NCBI GenBank assembly: GCA_033675265.1
Contig: JAUJYZ010000785.1
Span: 1-64,000, forward strand
Reading direction: 5' to 3'
Length of the DNA: 64,000 nucleotides
From: Actinostola sp. cb2023
Lineage: Eukaryota > Cnidaria > Anthozoa > Actiniaria > Actinostolidae
Shown here: piece after piece, positions 33,263 through 43,429 of the stretch
Layout: every line of letters begins with the position of its first letter
How positions within the stretch are numbered: the stretch's first letter is position 1
Position numbers and translations under genes: made by a program
The notes under the pieces: model-generated
Told to the model about the DNA's origin: nothing
The model's database searches: none
The model's input: the letters and a program-made list of their open reading frames with translations, nothing else

Positions 33263-33744
33263 TAAAACTGCTATCTTGGAGCTTAATAGACCATTTTATG
33301 AATAAATCATTTCTTTAGCAATGGTACGAATTTCGTCATAGTAGCACTTTAAGCTCTCGGACGAAGATTTGACTGATATCATTATCAGTGCGGAGGCGAA
33401 GGGAACAAAGAGAAACACCAAGTGGATTATTAGTACAATTGAAGGTAAATTTTGTAGCTTGAAGTATAGAAAGAAACATAACAAAGTGAAATACTTACGG
33501 TTTGTTGTTGTATACAGAATACTTACGGTTTGTTGTTGTATACAGAATGGTGCCGTGACCGTGTTGTGACGTACAGGTCTCTCTTGGAGATGAGCGACGA
33601 AAATGTTGACATGATTCTCAGACGATTTTACGCTGAAGCCATGACAGAAAATGGCGACGAATACAGCAGATCATCCCTGTTTTAAAAGCCTTAGAAATGC
33701 AGTAGAAAGGCACTTCGCAGCAAACGACAGGCATTTGAAGATCT

Positions 33745-34870
33745 ACATCTACATCCACATTTATTGACGTTATGTCTGATAGAATTTCCCAGCCATTTTA
33801 TAATTAATTTTAATTTTAATTGTGTTTATTAATACCGAGGTGCTGTGTGGCCCTCAGTATTGTTGTGGACTGTTCCACTGTTTGAGGTGTGTACCTCTTG
33901 TTTTCAATTTTGTTTTGGCATTTAAAGGAAACTTTCGCGTCGACGTTGTGTCTGACAGAATTTCCATGCCTTTTTATAATTAATTTTAATAACTAGTCAT
34001 TGCTTTAAGCAAGCGAAGTGCTGCGAGAAGTAAATGCATTATTATTTGTTTGTTATTCTGCCCAAATAAGCGAATCATCACAATCATGTGCTTGTGTCGT
34101 AATAGCCCCAAATACCAAAATTACATTACTCCCGGGATTACTGTTAGTCTCCAAAGACCAATATGCCATGATTGGCAGATAGTTTAGGGACAACATCTCT
34201 GTGTCAGGGATGGATCTACTTCGAAGAGCATCCAGATAATGAAGTCGATCTCCTTCGACAAGGATCTGATCTGCCATGGCGGCCGGCGGTCCATTGTTCG
34301 ATTGGTAAATTCTGAGCAAATAACAGGGCTGAAAAACTCATAAAAGAACATTGTCTTCCCCGTGAAATGTCACTATTAAGCGTTCGTGGCCTTGATGAAT
34401 GCTTCCAGCAATAAATAAGTTTGACCTTGACATAATTACACGGCGAATACCTCGGACTAAACCACAACGAACTTCCAAAATCGTCTACTGTGAACTCACT
34501 ATTAATCGAGTCTGAACAACATGAACGTACAAATATTATGTACGTAGGAATTTATGATGAACCCCGCTGGACACATGAACTGCATGTCCAGAGTCCGAGT
34601 ATTGTCGAAGTTGCGCCGACCACACACCGAAAAATCCGGCAGGAAAAACACAAATCGAGATTTTTGCTGGCATCTAGCACACAGGGATCCCAACATAACA
34701 CAGGGAAACCGTCAAGATTAGTGTTGCTGCTCGCCTTACGGCGTCGCAGCAATTAAGTTTAACTTTGCCATGGCCATGTTTTTATTTATGTCGGCACTTA
34801 TAAGGAACCATTATTGCGTCGACCTACTGGTCTGACAGGTTTTCCTTGCCAGTTAATTTCTAATTTATTT
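33745..34870. other. Non-coding DNA after the recombinase pseudogene
   Basis: No recognised gene. A phrase of the form GTCTGACAGAATTTCC followed by TTTATAATTAATTTTAA occurs at about 33774 and 33951, with a weaker copy at about 34828, hinting at a diverged repeat or 3' untranslated remnants. Small minus-strand frames (34053-34467, 34502-34752) match nothing I know. Confidence 0.4.
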
Positions 34871-35261
34871 TGCCATTATATACATTGTATATCATACGTA
34901 GCATCAAACCAAACTACTCATGTAAATTATATTCTGTTATAATGTATCATTATATTATTATACAAAATTTGTATAATATTTTGCCCATCACCTATCAGTG
35001 TCTCACTGTTGTTTGCATGTATTTATTATTACAAGTTTTTGTAAAGTCACGCTCCTGCGGCCGCGGGGCATGGCCGTCTCAATGGTTGGTTTCTGACCCG
35101 GATATTATAGGGCCCCATGCACTTGAAGTTCAATGGTCCTTATTTGGTTAGGAGAGTGTAATTTAATTTTGTTTGCTATCGTTTAATATTTTAGTCAGGC
35201 TATTGCGGCGACTTAAATGTGTACCAAGCCTGACTTTAATATTACATTTTATTGTATTTAT

Positions 35262-35455
35262 GTTATTTGGTCTTCGGTGCCAAATTCATTTTATTTGGTC
35301 TTCTGTGCCAAATTTATGTTAGTCTTCTGTGCCATATTTTATTTTATTTGGTCTTCTGTGCCATATTTTGTTTTATTTGGTCTTCTGTGCCATATTTTAT
35401 TGCATTTGGTCTTCTGTGCCATATTTATTTATTTGGTCTTCTGTGACATACAGTA
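35262..35455. repeat. Short tandem array, TTTGGTCTTCTGTGCC unit
   Basis: Six to seven imperfect copies of TTATTTGGTCTTCTGTGCCA with spacing of about 20-30 bases. Confidence 0.8.
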
Positions 35456-35539
35456 GCTATTTTATTTTGGTCATTTGGGCCATAATTATGTTCCACCATA
35501 AGCTATTAGCGCATCATATTTGTATTATTTTCTTCTTAT

Positions 35540-35622
35540 TTTACATTAATTGTAAAGCGCCATAGGATTTTAGATTTGGCGCTATATAAATTTAGTTATA
35601 TTATTATTATCATATTTATTAT
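35540..35622 (+). repeat. LINE/SINE 3' tail
   Basis: TTGTAAAGCGCCATAGGATT followed by GGCGCTATATAAATTTAGTT and (ATT)n. The same kind of tail as 25046-25140, in the opposite orientation. Confidence 0.5.
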
Positions 35623-35672
35623 ATACATTGTATATCATGTACGTAGCATCAAACCATATTATTCAGGTAAAA

Positions 35673-36190
35673 TTTGTTCATTTATTGTGCTATGGGTTAT
35701 TGCTGTTAAATATTCAGCATAGTTAGACTGGAATATTTGTCCATTTATTGTGCTATGGGCTATTGCTGTTAAATATTCAGCATAGTTACTGACTGGAATA
35801 TTTGCCAATTTATTGTGCTATGGGCTATTGCTGTTAGATATTCAGCATAGTTACTGACTGGAATATTTGTCCATTTATTGTGCTATGGGCTATTGCTGTT
35901 AAATATTCAGCATAGTTACTGACTGGAATATTTGTCAATTTATTGTGCTATGGGCTATTGCTGTTAAATATTCAGCATAGTTACTGACTGGAATATTTGT
36001 CCATTTATTGTACTACACTGTATGGGCTATTGCGGTTACATATTCAGCATAGTTTATTAGTTTATTAGGAGGACCAGATTGGAAAAAAGCATAGCTTTAT
36101 TTGTATATTCCTCGTTAAATAAAGTGTTATTATTATTATTATTAGTTACTGACTGGAATATCTGTCCATTTATTGTGCTATGGGCTATCG
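35673..36190. repeat. 65-bp tandem array, about six copies, interrupted
   Basis: Unit runs TTTGTCCATTTATTGTGCTA then TGGGCTATTGCTGTTAAATA then TTCAGCATAGTTACTGACTG (about 65 bp). Copies begin near 35673, 35738, 35803, 35868, 35933 and 35998. The last is interrupted at about 36055 by a LINE tail, and the array resumes at 36143. Confidence 0.92.
36055..36143 (+). mobile_element. LINE 3' fragment inserted in the 65-bp array
   Basis: GGACCAGATTGG...ATTCCTCGTTAAATAAAG followed by (TTA)n. It splits the array unit CATAGTT/ACTGACTGG, so the borders are clear to a few bases. The poly(TTA) tail and polyadenylation-like TTAAATAAAG mark it as a non-LTR retrotransposon 3' end. Confidence 0.6.
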
Positions 36191-36896
36191 TTAGTACAAT
36201 TATTACATAATTCTTATTATTTACTACTTGCAGTTAGTCTAATTATCTTGCAGATTCCATGACTTACATTTATATGGGAAGATACAGACATGCAACCCAA
36301 TTGAATACAGAATTGGAAGTGCTTTGAAACTATATCAGCCATACCACTGGGAATGCATCTATTACTTTGCTGTCACCAGGGATCAAGTTCTGATGTAGAG
36401 TTACATGTATATACAAATGTTCCACGTAATCGATTAGCCTTGACACCCCTAAGGTTGCAGTATTGCATGGTTGGGGGTACACGTTTCCCATTTTTCCACA
36501 AAGTGGTTTTTGGGTTTTTTCGTGTCCGGCTTTGCTGCCCGTGTAATCGATTACTTTACTGGTCTACCTTTAGTGGCATATAACGTACAGTGTATCTTCG
36601 TATCATATTAGCTGAACTATATATTATGACTTGCATGTCGTCTGTATTACACCTTATCAGATGCTGTTATATTCTCTAGCATATAGGATTAGTTAAGATG
36701 TGCCATACATGTATGCTAACCATAGGCACTGATATTATTACTGATATTATCTGTCATCAGCCTTGAGCTGTTCTTGGCTTGACCATGAGCCTTATCTGTG
36801 ACAGATCTATAACATTTCTGCATACCTACAAGGGCTGCAGCTATCTTGAGTTTCATGTCATTATGATCTTGAAATGAGTCTGGAGAAATTGTATGA

Positions 36897-37385
36897 GAGT
36901 ACGAGTCTGACTAGCAGGGGCAGCAGTCTCATTATTTTATTTTGATATTGCCTTCACTACAATCTGTTCATTCATTATTGTGTTAATTATTTATTTATCA
37001 AGGGGAGTATGAGTCTGAGTAGCAGGGGCAGCAGTCTCATTATTTTCTTTTGATATTGTCTTCACTACAATCTGTTCATTCATTAGTTTATTAATTATTT
37101 ATTTATCAAGGGGAGTATGAGTCTGAGTAGCAAGGGCAGCAGTCTCATTATTTCCTTTTGATATTGCCTTCATTTCAATCTATTCATTCATGAGTTCATT
37201 AATTATTTAGTTATCAAGGAGAGTATGAGTCTGAATAGCAGGGGCAGCAGTCTCGTTATTTTCTTTTGATATTGCCTTCATTACTATCTGTTGATTCATT
37301 ATTTCATTAATTAGACATCAACGAGTATAAGAGTCTTATTAACAAGGACAGCTGTCTCCTTTTCTTTTGATATTGCCTTTATTTA
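36897..37385. repeat. 108-bp tandem array, about 4.5 copies
   Basis: Units begin at 36897, 37005, 37113, 37221 and about 37323 with GAGTATGAGTCTGAGTAGCA, continuing GGGGCAGCAGTCTCATTATT. The first four are exactly 108 bp apart. Confidence 0.93.
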
Positions 37386-37480
37386 CAATATGTTGCAAAG
37401 CAGCAGTTTTTACTGTGACTTGAAAGGCAACTGTTGTTGGTGCTGTTTTTCCCTTGGGTGGGGCGAGCTCCATAATTTCT

Positions 37481-37732
37481 TGAATTATGTTGCTTTTGGC
37501 GTTTTTGTGGCCCTCACCTTTACTGGGCCAGGAAAAAATGTTAAATATTGTAAATACCATATTTGATTTGAAAAATTAGTAATTTATTAAAGCGGCTATG
37601 GGCTTTTGTCCATAGCCAATTACGCCATATTGTAATTTGTCTTTATCAGGAGTATTAGCCCAGTAAACAAGCAGCGGGAAAAGCAGCACCTTTTTATCCA
37701 TATGACATAGCCAGGGGAGGAAAAACATAAAT
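37481..37732. repeat. Dispersed repeat, uninterrupted copy
   Basis: Contains GTGGCCCTCACCTTTACTGG, the hairpin GGCTATGG...CCATAGCC (37594-37617) and TAGCCCAGTAAACAAGCAGC. A second copy at about 38028-39746 carries two insertions, so this copy is the empty-site reference. Class unknown. Confidence 0.8.
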
Positions 37733-38065
37733 GAAATAATTGCTCTCGAATAGGATTTTTATGTTTTTTCTCTGACTGCATTTGCTGTTAAGTTATATTA
37801 ATATGCATGACATTAATTGTTGGCGTGACGACATTCGGGCATGATACATTGGGGTCAAGTATAAGGCTATTGAGACTACCCCCCTCTGGGAATCTAACCC
37901 ACGTGAGTGAGTGTAGACTGTAGCGTGCAAATTCACGCCAGATACTCAATGAGTCAAGAGGTGTTTTGTCACCCGCCTCCTCCCCTTTGTCCTCCTCATA
38001 TTGCCTGGATGTTGCATCGTCTATTTGTTATGCCTTTGCGTTTTTTTGTGGCCCTCACCTTTACT

Positions 38066-39379
38066 TAGGCTCAGTATCCAGCCGCTGGGGTTTCGTGCGC
38101 CCGCGATACTCTCCACCTCACGGCTGGGCGCACGAGCTTGTCCTTCCTTTGTTTTTGTCAACCAATCAGAAATCTGCCCCCCAGTTTTTAGGGGGCATAA
38201 ATTAAAAATGGCGTGATGGAGAGATTTTGATGCTTGTGAAATTTGAGAGTTTTTGGCTTGAGAAGTTCTCATTTTTCAAGCTTAGAGAGTTTTAAAGCCT
38301 GGGAAAAACAGCGTTTATCTGTTTTGAAACTTCAAATTGTTCTAGGAGTTCCAACTTTTGGGAAAGGATGTCTTCGTTGTTCTTCCTACTGGCTCTGGGG
38401 TGAAATCTTTTTTTTTCTCTAGGGGAATTTTTCAAGCTGCTCCACTCGTATTTGATATTTTTACAAAATAGGTCACGTGACCTCGTGATATCGCCGCGCT
38501 AGTGTCTCTCATGAAATACCCATCACCAAGTTAACTTCCATTTTTCATCAAAGGGCATTACAGTTGATTTCACGACATGTGCGAACTTTAGCATCGTTTT
38601 CTCCGTTAACTTCCATTCATCAAAGGGCATTACAGTTGATTTCACACAACTTTGGCCGCCTCCGATTGCGAAGTTCAATAACGATCTTTGCCGACTTCAC
38701 TGTGAACTGGCTTGGTTCAGTGAACCGTGAGTAATGTTTTGTCTCGAATTCAAATATTTGCTAGAATTGCATCTCAAACGAAATGTTTCAAAAAGTGTAT
38801 TTCAAACTGCATTATGGAGATAAAGTCCTTTTATTGCGATGTCGTTCATCCTCAAAATCGACTTTCAACTATAGTTTTGATGAGTTTTTGAAACCATCGT
38901 GTTATCAGCTTCAAATATCTACTCTGGTCAATTTCACTTTGAAGTTCCGAAGTTCGTTAGCAAAGTTGGGAATTGCGAACGAACTTCGCAATCGATCGCA
39001 GCGGCCAAAGTTGTGTGAAATCCACTGTAAAAAGGCTTTCTTTGGCGAAGAGCAAGAAGATGAGTCTATGAAATGTGGCGTGTTGTGCAAGATTGAAGAC
39101 ACATTTCCTCCCAAAGACATCCGTTTCCTTTTATTTTCTTCCTGTTTTTGGCAAATGATACAACCACTCTGGTTATTTAGGACAAAAAATCGAGCGCGAA
39201 TAAAGTTTGAGTAAATTGGATTTTCAACCGAATAGAATTTCACTTCCGTTTCCGTTTTTATATTTATTTATGCTAATTACTTAAATACGTCACGGACACG
39301 CTTTCGAGCCTGTGCGCCCAGCCGTGAGGGGGAGAGTATCGCGGGCGCACGAAACCCCAGCGGCTGGATACTGAGCCTA
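38066..39379. mobile_element. 1314-bp DNA transposon, long TIRs, 9-bp target duplication
   Basis: TAGGCTCAGTATCCAGCCGC at the left faces GCGGCTGGATACTGAGCCTA at the right; the TIR runs about 66-70 bp. ACCTTTACT flanks both ends (38057-38065, 39380-39388), and the empty copy has it once at about 37514-37522. A 9-bp duplication with long TIRs points to Mutator-like (or Merlin) elements. Inside are a 79-bp tandem duplication (CATCAAAGGGCATTACAGTT at about 38547 and 38626) and subterminal inverted copies of CACACAACTTTGGCCGC. A 143-aa frame (38783-39214) matches no transposase known to me, so the element is probably non-autonomous. Confidence 0.9.
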
Positions 39380-39511
39380 ACCTTTACTGGGCCAGGAAAA
39401 AATGTTAAATATTGTAAATACCATATTTGATTTGACAAATTAGTAATTTATTAAAGCGGCTATGGGCTTTTGTCCATAGCCAATTACGCGATATTGTAAT
39501 TTGTCTTTATC

Positions 39512-39661
39512 TGGCCCCGGTTGCACGAAAGGTGAATAGTACTATCCATCGGATAAGTCCTATCCAATGGATAACATTTATTGGATAACTGCATCCATTT
39601 TATCCGTTGGATAAGACTTATCCGGTGGATAGCGCTATTCACCTTTCGTGCAACCGGGGCC
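39512..39661. mobile_element. 150-bp MITE without target duplication
   Basis: Begins TGGCCCCGGTTGCACGAAAG and ends with the inverse CTTTCGTGCAACCGGGGCC(A). Compared with the empty copy (CTTTATCAGGAGTATT at about 37640) exactly 150 bases are added and no flanking base is duplicated. The interior is further imperfect inverted repeat (TATCC/GGATA steps). The terminus resembles abundant cnidarian MITEs. Confidence 0.85.
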
Positions 39662-40327
39662 AGGAGTATTAGCCCAGTAAACAAGCAGCGGGAAAAGCAG
39701 CACCTTTTTATCCATATGATATAGCCAGGGGAGGAAAAACATAAATATACATTTTGCCAGTTATCACAATGAGAGTGGATTTTGGTCATCGTTATTTTAG
39801 ACTGGATTATTGCCTTGTCGGTCGATCTCATCTTCAAAAAGTCATATTAAAAAAAAAAATTAGAATTGAGACGAAAGAAATTGATTTTCATAGTTAGCTT
39901 GGTTGTGCCTATCCACCAACTTAAAAAGAGTTCATCTAATTTTTTGAGCCGGAAGCGATTGGTCGGTTCTTACGCGGACCGCCTCTTAATGCTTGTACTA
40001 TTGCAAATGCCAATGCCTTTGTTCTGCCCAATAACAAGAGCAGTCTTGTATGAAAAACACTTGTAAAGTTCAACATTTGTTCGTTCATTCAGACCTTATT
40101 TGCTTCGAGAACTTACCGTGTTTGAACTAGGTCTTCTTCGTAACGTTATTGTAATTTTGCATGGTGGAAGTTTTGTAAATAAATAAATAAAATAAAGATA
40201 AATTATTGACCAATCAAAAGCGTCTATTTTAGAAATAATCAGATTACGATAGTTTGTAAGGTTTTCTCAAGCGTAAAAAGACTTTTAACATTTACCAAGC
40301 GACAAATTACCATATAGATTACGATAG

Positions 40328-40410
40328 TGTTTTTTACAATAACAGAGCGTAATCTCGCAATCTGATTGGCTATCTGCCGTTGTCAGTAAGAGTACAGACA
40401 CATAGAATGA
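40328..40410 (+). repeat. Dispersed terminal repeat, copy 3
   Basis: TTACAATAACAGAGCGTAAT then CTCGCAATCTGATTGGC then GTTGTCAGTAAGAGTACAG. Same family as the copies at 27.8 and 30.3 kb. The surrounding 39.75-40.9 kb has no gene. Confidence 0.7.
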
Positions 40411-40949
40411 CGAATCGCTCGCGCACGGAGCAAGCGCGCATTTGAAACAGTTTTTTCTTTCAAACTTTATCCTTGTTTTTGATTTTTTTTTTTTTACTTT
40501 CTTATTGTAAAAAAACAAATTGCAGATGTTTTTTTCGTTGTTTTTCGTTGTTTGTACTTTTATTGACACACACTTGACTCGCTGCGCTCGTGATTCCACT
40601 TGAGTTTTGAACATTTTATAACGTCAAGTATGTGTCCATAGGAGTACATACAGACAACGAAAAAATCATCTGCAATTTGTTAAATAATACTACTTCATTA
40701 GTGGCTACAATGAATGCCATAATTACTTGAAGGAACTCCCACCCACCATGGAAATGTTGCTTGTTGATTTGATGGGCAAAGCTCAGGTTTGGATTCCACA
40801 TAGCGCTCATGCCTCGGGTTTATCCTAGCAACATTGCTATGGGGGAGGGGAACACTATTTCATACAAAACTATTGTTGCGCGCGCTGTCATTTATTCAAT
40901 CGTGCCAACCATTTTGACCGTCATTGTAGGCGCGCATAGACACGACCTA

Positions 40950-40991
40950 CCCCCCCCCCCCCAACAACAAAAAAGAAGAAAAAAAAAAACC

Positions 40992-41022
<31 letters not shown>
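40950..41022 (+). repeat. Poly-C / poly-A homopolymer block
   Basis: Runs of about 12 C, then A-rich, then about 22 C, then about 10 A. Expect length errors here. Confidence 0.85.
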
Positions 41023-41639
41023 GCTGGCTCAATACAATATTTTGCTCAATACAACTGCGCATGAATGCGAGTGTTGTAGAATATATTACTATTGTGAAAG
41101 GACAACGGGAGGCTGTTCCAAAGAAATACAATACGATTGAAAAAAGAGTTCCTAAACAGTATATACATACAAGTACATACAGTCAAGTAGAATCAATTTG
41201 TTCAATGTACACTAGAACCATATGCATATATGTTACCATGTTACCTTTCCAGAGATTTTAAGCAACGGTGGTGGTGGCAAGGCCGAGAGGTAGACAGCTG
41301 TACAAGACTGTATGATAAAAAAGGAAACTTACTGAGGACAATAGACTATAAATGCTCATAAATGTTCTAGTTAATGCCAGGTCTCAAATAAACACCATTA
41401 AGTACAAAAAACGTGCCCATCTCTAATAGCCATCACCTCTCCATCGAGTGCCACTACACCTAAACAGCTTGCTGTGGTCTGATAAGCACCTCCCTTTTGA
41501 TACAAATATAAAGTTCATGCATCGACCTGGACAGTGTGTGATTTATATAGATACCAGTGAATTCTTGGTAACCGGTCATGACGTCCCCTTGCCATGACGC
41601 CTACTACCATGACGCCCCACAACGGCCATGACGCCCCCA

Positions 41640-42872
41640 ATTCTTGGGTTGCAAGTGACGTCATAGACCACAAAAATTAGAACTAAAATTCAGTTATGAA
41701 TCCTATCAAATTGATTCTTTGCAGTGTTTTAGAGAACTGTGATGTGAGTTATTGTAGACATTTTCAGATGGGCTCGATGTTTTGTGTCCGAGTTGTAGAC
41801 GTTTGAATTGTGTCACGCAACTCTGACCTAACGCTAATCACGTATCCGAAAAGTCGTTCGTGGAAATCAAGAAATTTGTACAATATTAAAGGCGCTGTTA
41901 CCCGTAACATTTTTTCGTGCAACTCGCCTCGCGAAAAATATTGTTGCAGGTTGCAGGACACCATGTCACACGTACAATTTCCGTTGCAACTTGTCTCGTG
42001 CACACACAAATTTCAAGTTGCACGCGTAATCGTGAAACCGTCATTTCCACTCTTTTATTGGAAAATATCGTAATCTTTCGTCCTCGTCTGCAATGTTTAC
42101 CGAAAATAATTGTGTTTTGGTCTGTTTTTATTATGTTGTAAGTTCTCGCTTTCTCAGTGATCGACTCGTTCGCTCTAGTTGTGGCGCGAGACAAGTTGCA
42201 AGGACCCATGTTACACGTTAATTTTTTACAAAAATTGTTGCAGAAAGTAGAAGCTAGTTCTAGTAGTCGCGCGAGGGGATGTTACACGTAGAAAAGGCTC
42301 TTGGAACCCGCAATAATTTTTTTCTGCGAGACGAGTTGCACGAGAAAAGGTTACGTGTAACAGCGCCTTAAATGTCTTTTAGTTTTATCTGATTTATATA
42401 TCAATTGATAGTGAAATTAAGTGAGGTGTATCAATTTTAAGCTTGAAGTTCCCAGTGTGTGTGGCCTGACCTACTACCCAGCATTGAGGTCGGCTTGGCG
42501 GCAGTGATGTCTGTATAAAGGTTACTAGTGAATGAGACCTCGTACTAACTATACAGCTAGTGACCCAATGGACTTTGCCGAGTGCTGGACATATGTAGAT
42601 GTAGATGAATTTAGCGGGAAATTTAGCTTTTGAAATTTTGGCGGCCATCTTGGATGACAACACTTATCATCATACATGGCGCCACCATACATTTACACCA
42701 AATATTTGGAAACTTCGTTCGCCCATAACTCGGTAAATAAATGCTCTTCTGCTCCAAAATTTGGCTCAGAGGTGTTCTTTTGATTGCTCTACAAGCTCAT
42801 GAGCTTTTTATTTTATTTGGTAAAGAAAATAATATTTAATAATATTTCACCACGTGGTTGCAACCCAAGAAT
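41640..42872. mobile_element. 1.2 kb element with short TIR (left arm)
   Basis: ATTCTTGGGTTGCAA faces TTGCAACCCAAGAAT. It sits in a small array of CATGACGCCCC-like units (41570-41640; CATAACGCCCC at 42884). It carries the TTAA MITE 41890-42368. Mirror: about 62467-63701. Confidence 0.5.
41890..42368. mobile_element. TTAA-flanked MITE (left arm)
   Basis: AGGCGCTGTTACCCGTAAC faces GTTACGTGTAACAGCGCC, flanked by TTAA(A). TIR about 58 bp including CGTGCAACTCG. The inside repeats ACAAGTTGCA in both orientations. Mirror: about 62973-63450. Confidence 0.75.
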
Positions 42873-42917
42873 ACAGTGAGTCATAACGCCCCATATATGT
42901 TGTACTTGTTTATTTTA

Positions 42918-43075
42918 TTCAGTTCAGTTCAGTTCAATTTATTCACATTGATTAATATATGCATACTGTAACACACGTATCCGCAAATAGCAAAGCCAAT
43001 CTAGGCGGGTTTGTTGAAAAGTACATAATAATGTTATACATCTCTTTAAAAAAAATAGCATTATATCAAAGTTTA
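42918..43075 (-). repeat. LINE 3' end (left arm)
   Basis: The minus strand reads GCTTTGCTATTTGCGGATAC ... AATGTGAATAAATTGAACTG and a (TGAAC)n-type tail, a typical non-LTR retrotransposon 3' end. Mirror: about 62270-62425. Confidence 0.45.
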
Positions 43076-43429
43076 TTCCACGTGATCTTATGACATTACC
43101 TGGAATATTACAGTAATTTAACTTTCTGGTAAGAAGAAAGGTTTTTGATTGTGCAAATCGATCGATCGATCGATTGAGTCAGGTGTGTGACAGTTGGGCA
43201 GTTACTGCTGTATATAACTTTCTTTCCTACAGATTACTGGAATACTGTCTCTAAAAACTTTCACGGTAATTTAACTTTCTCGGAAACAAAGGGTGAAGAG
43301 GAAGGGTTTCTGATTGTGGTTTCTATGATCGATGTGTTATGAATGCAGCAATCATGACGGCGATCGATGCCTTATAATTAATGTTTGCCAAAGTTGGGCA
43401 GGTGATTCTGTATATAACTTTCTCTAAGC

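Larger units (their letters stand above)
30619..33348. mobile_element. 2.73 kb TTAA-flanked transposon inside the recombinase pseudogene
   Basis: TTAA at 30615-30618 and 33349-33352 flanks AGTGCTACTATGATGAAATT and its inverse (one mismatch). The first nine bases equal those of copies A and B. It contains copy B, a large palindrome and a short spliced-looking ORF, but no transposase I can recognise. Removing it together with one TTAA leaves the recombinase frame continuous across the site, which supports the borders. Confidence 0.85.
30444..33740 (+). pseudogene. Crypton-like (KIAA1958-like) recombinase N-terminus, disrupted
   Basis: From ATG 30444 a frame reads MNNFQEFSNFEFNYLEIDEY... to a stop; a shift in an A7 run at about 30580 allows it to continue up to TTAA at 30615. 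After the TTAA transposon (30619-33348) the same frame resumes as KLSDEDL and AEAKGTKRNTKW, then meets GGTAAAT. A further block at about 33588-33735 reads RRFYAEAMTENGDEYSRSSL and, after another frameshift, SLRNAVERHF. These blocks match the N-terminal half of the KIAA1958/DUF3504 family, tyrosine recombinases derived from Crypton elements and abundant in cnidarians. The catalytic half is absent. It is broken by two frameshifts and one insertion and is clearly non-functional as assembled. Confidence 0.6.
34877..35672. repeat. Direct repeat pair about 745 bp apart
   Basis: TATATACATTGTATATCAT plus ACGTAGCATCAAACCA occurs at about 34880 and 35624. The material between includes the short tandem array and the LINE/SINE tail. 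Confidence 0.6.
38028..39746. repeat. Dispersed repeat, second copy with two insertions
   Basis: Same repeat as 37481-37732, split by the element 38066-39379 and by the MITE 39512-39661. Outside the insertions the two copies are nearly identical from ACCTTTACT to GGAAAAACATAAAT. Confidence 0.8.

Noticed and set aside
31661..33265. Paired 60-100 aa ORFs seen in both orientations
   Set aside because: They are the same frames in the two palindrome arms, not separate genes.
35673..37385. CRISPR-like arrays
   Set aside because: The 65-bp and 108-bp units are contiguous tandem repeats without unique spacers, in a eukaryotic repeat context; no cas genes.
38783..39214. 143-aa ORF as a transposase
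   Set aside because: No DDE, zinc-finger or helix-turn-helix pattern visible, and it overlaps subterminal inverted repeats.
40892..41131. Gly-rich ORF across the poly-C block
   Set aside because: Homopolymer artefact.
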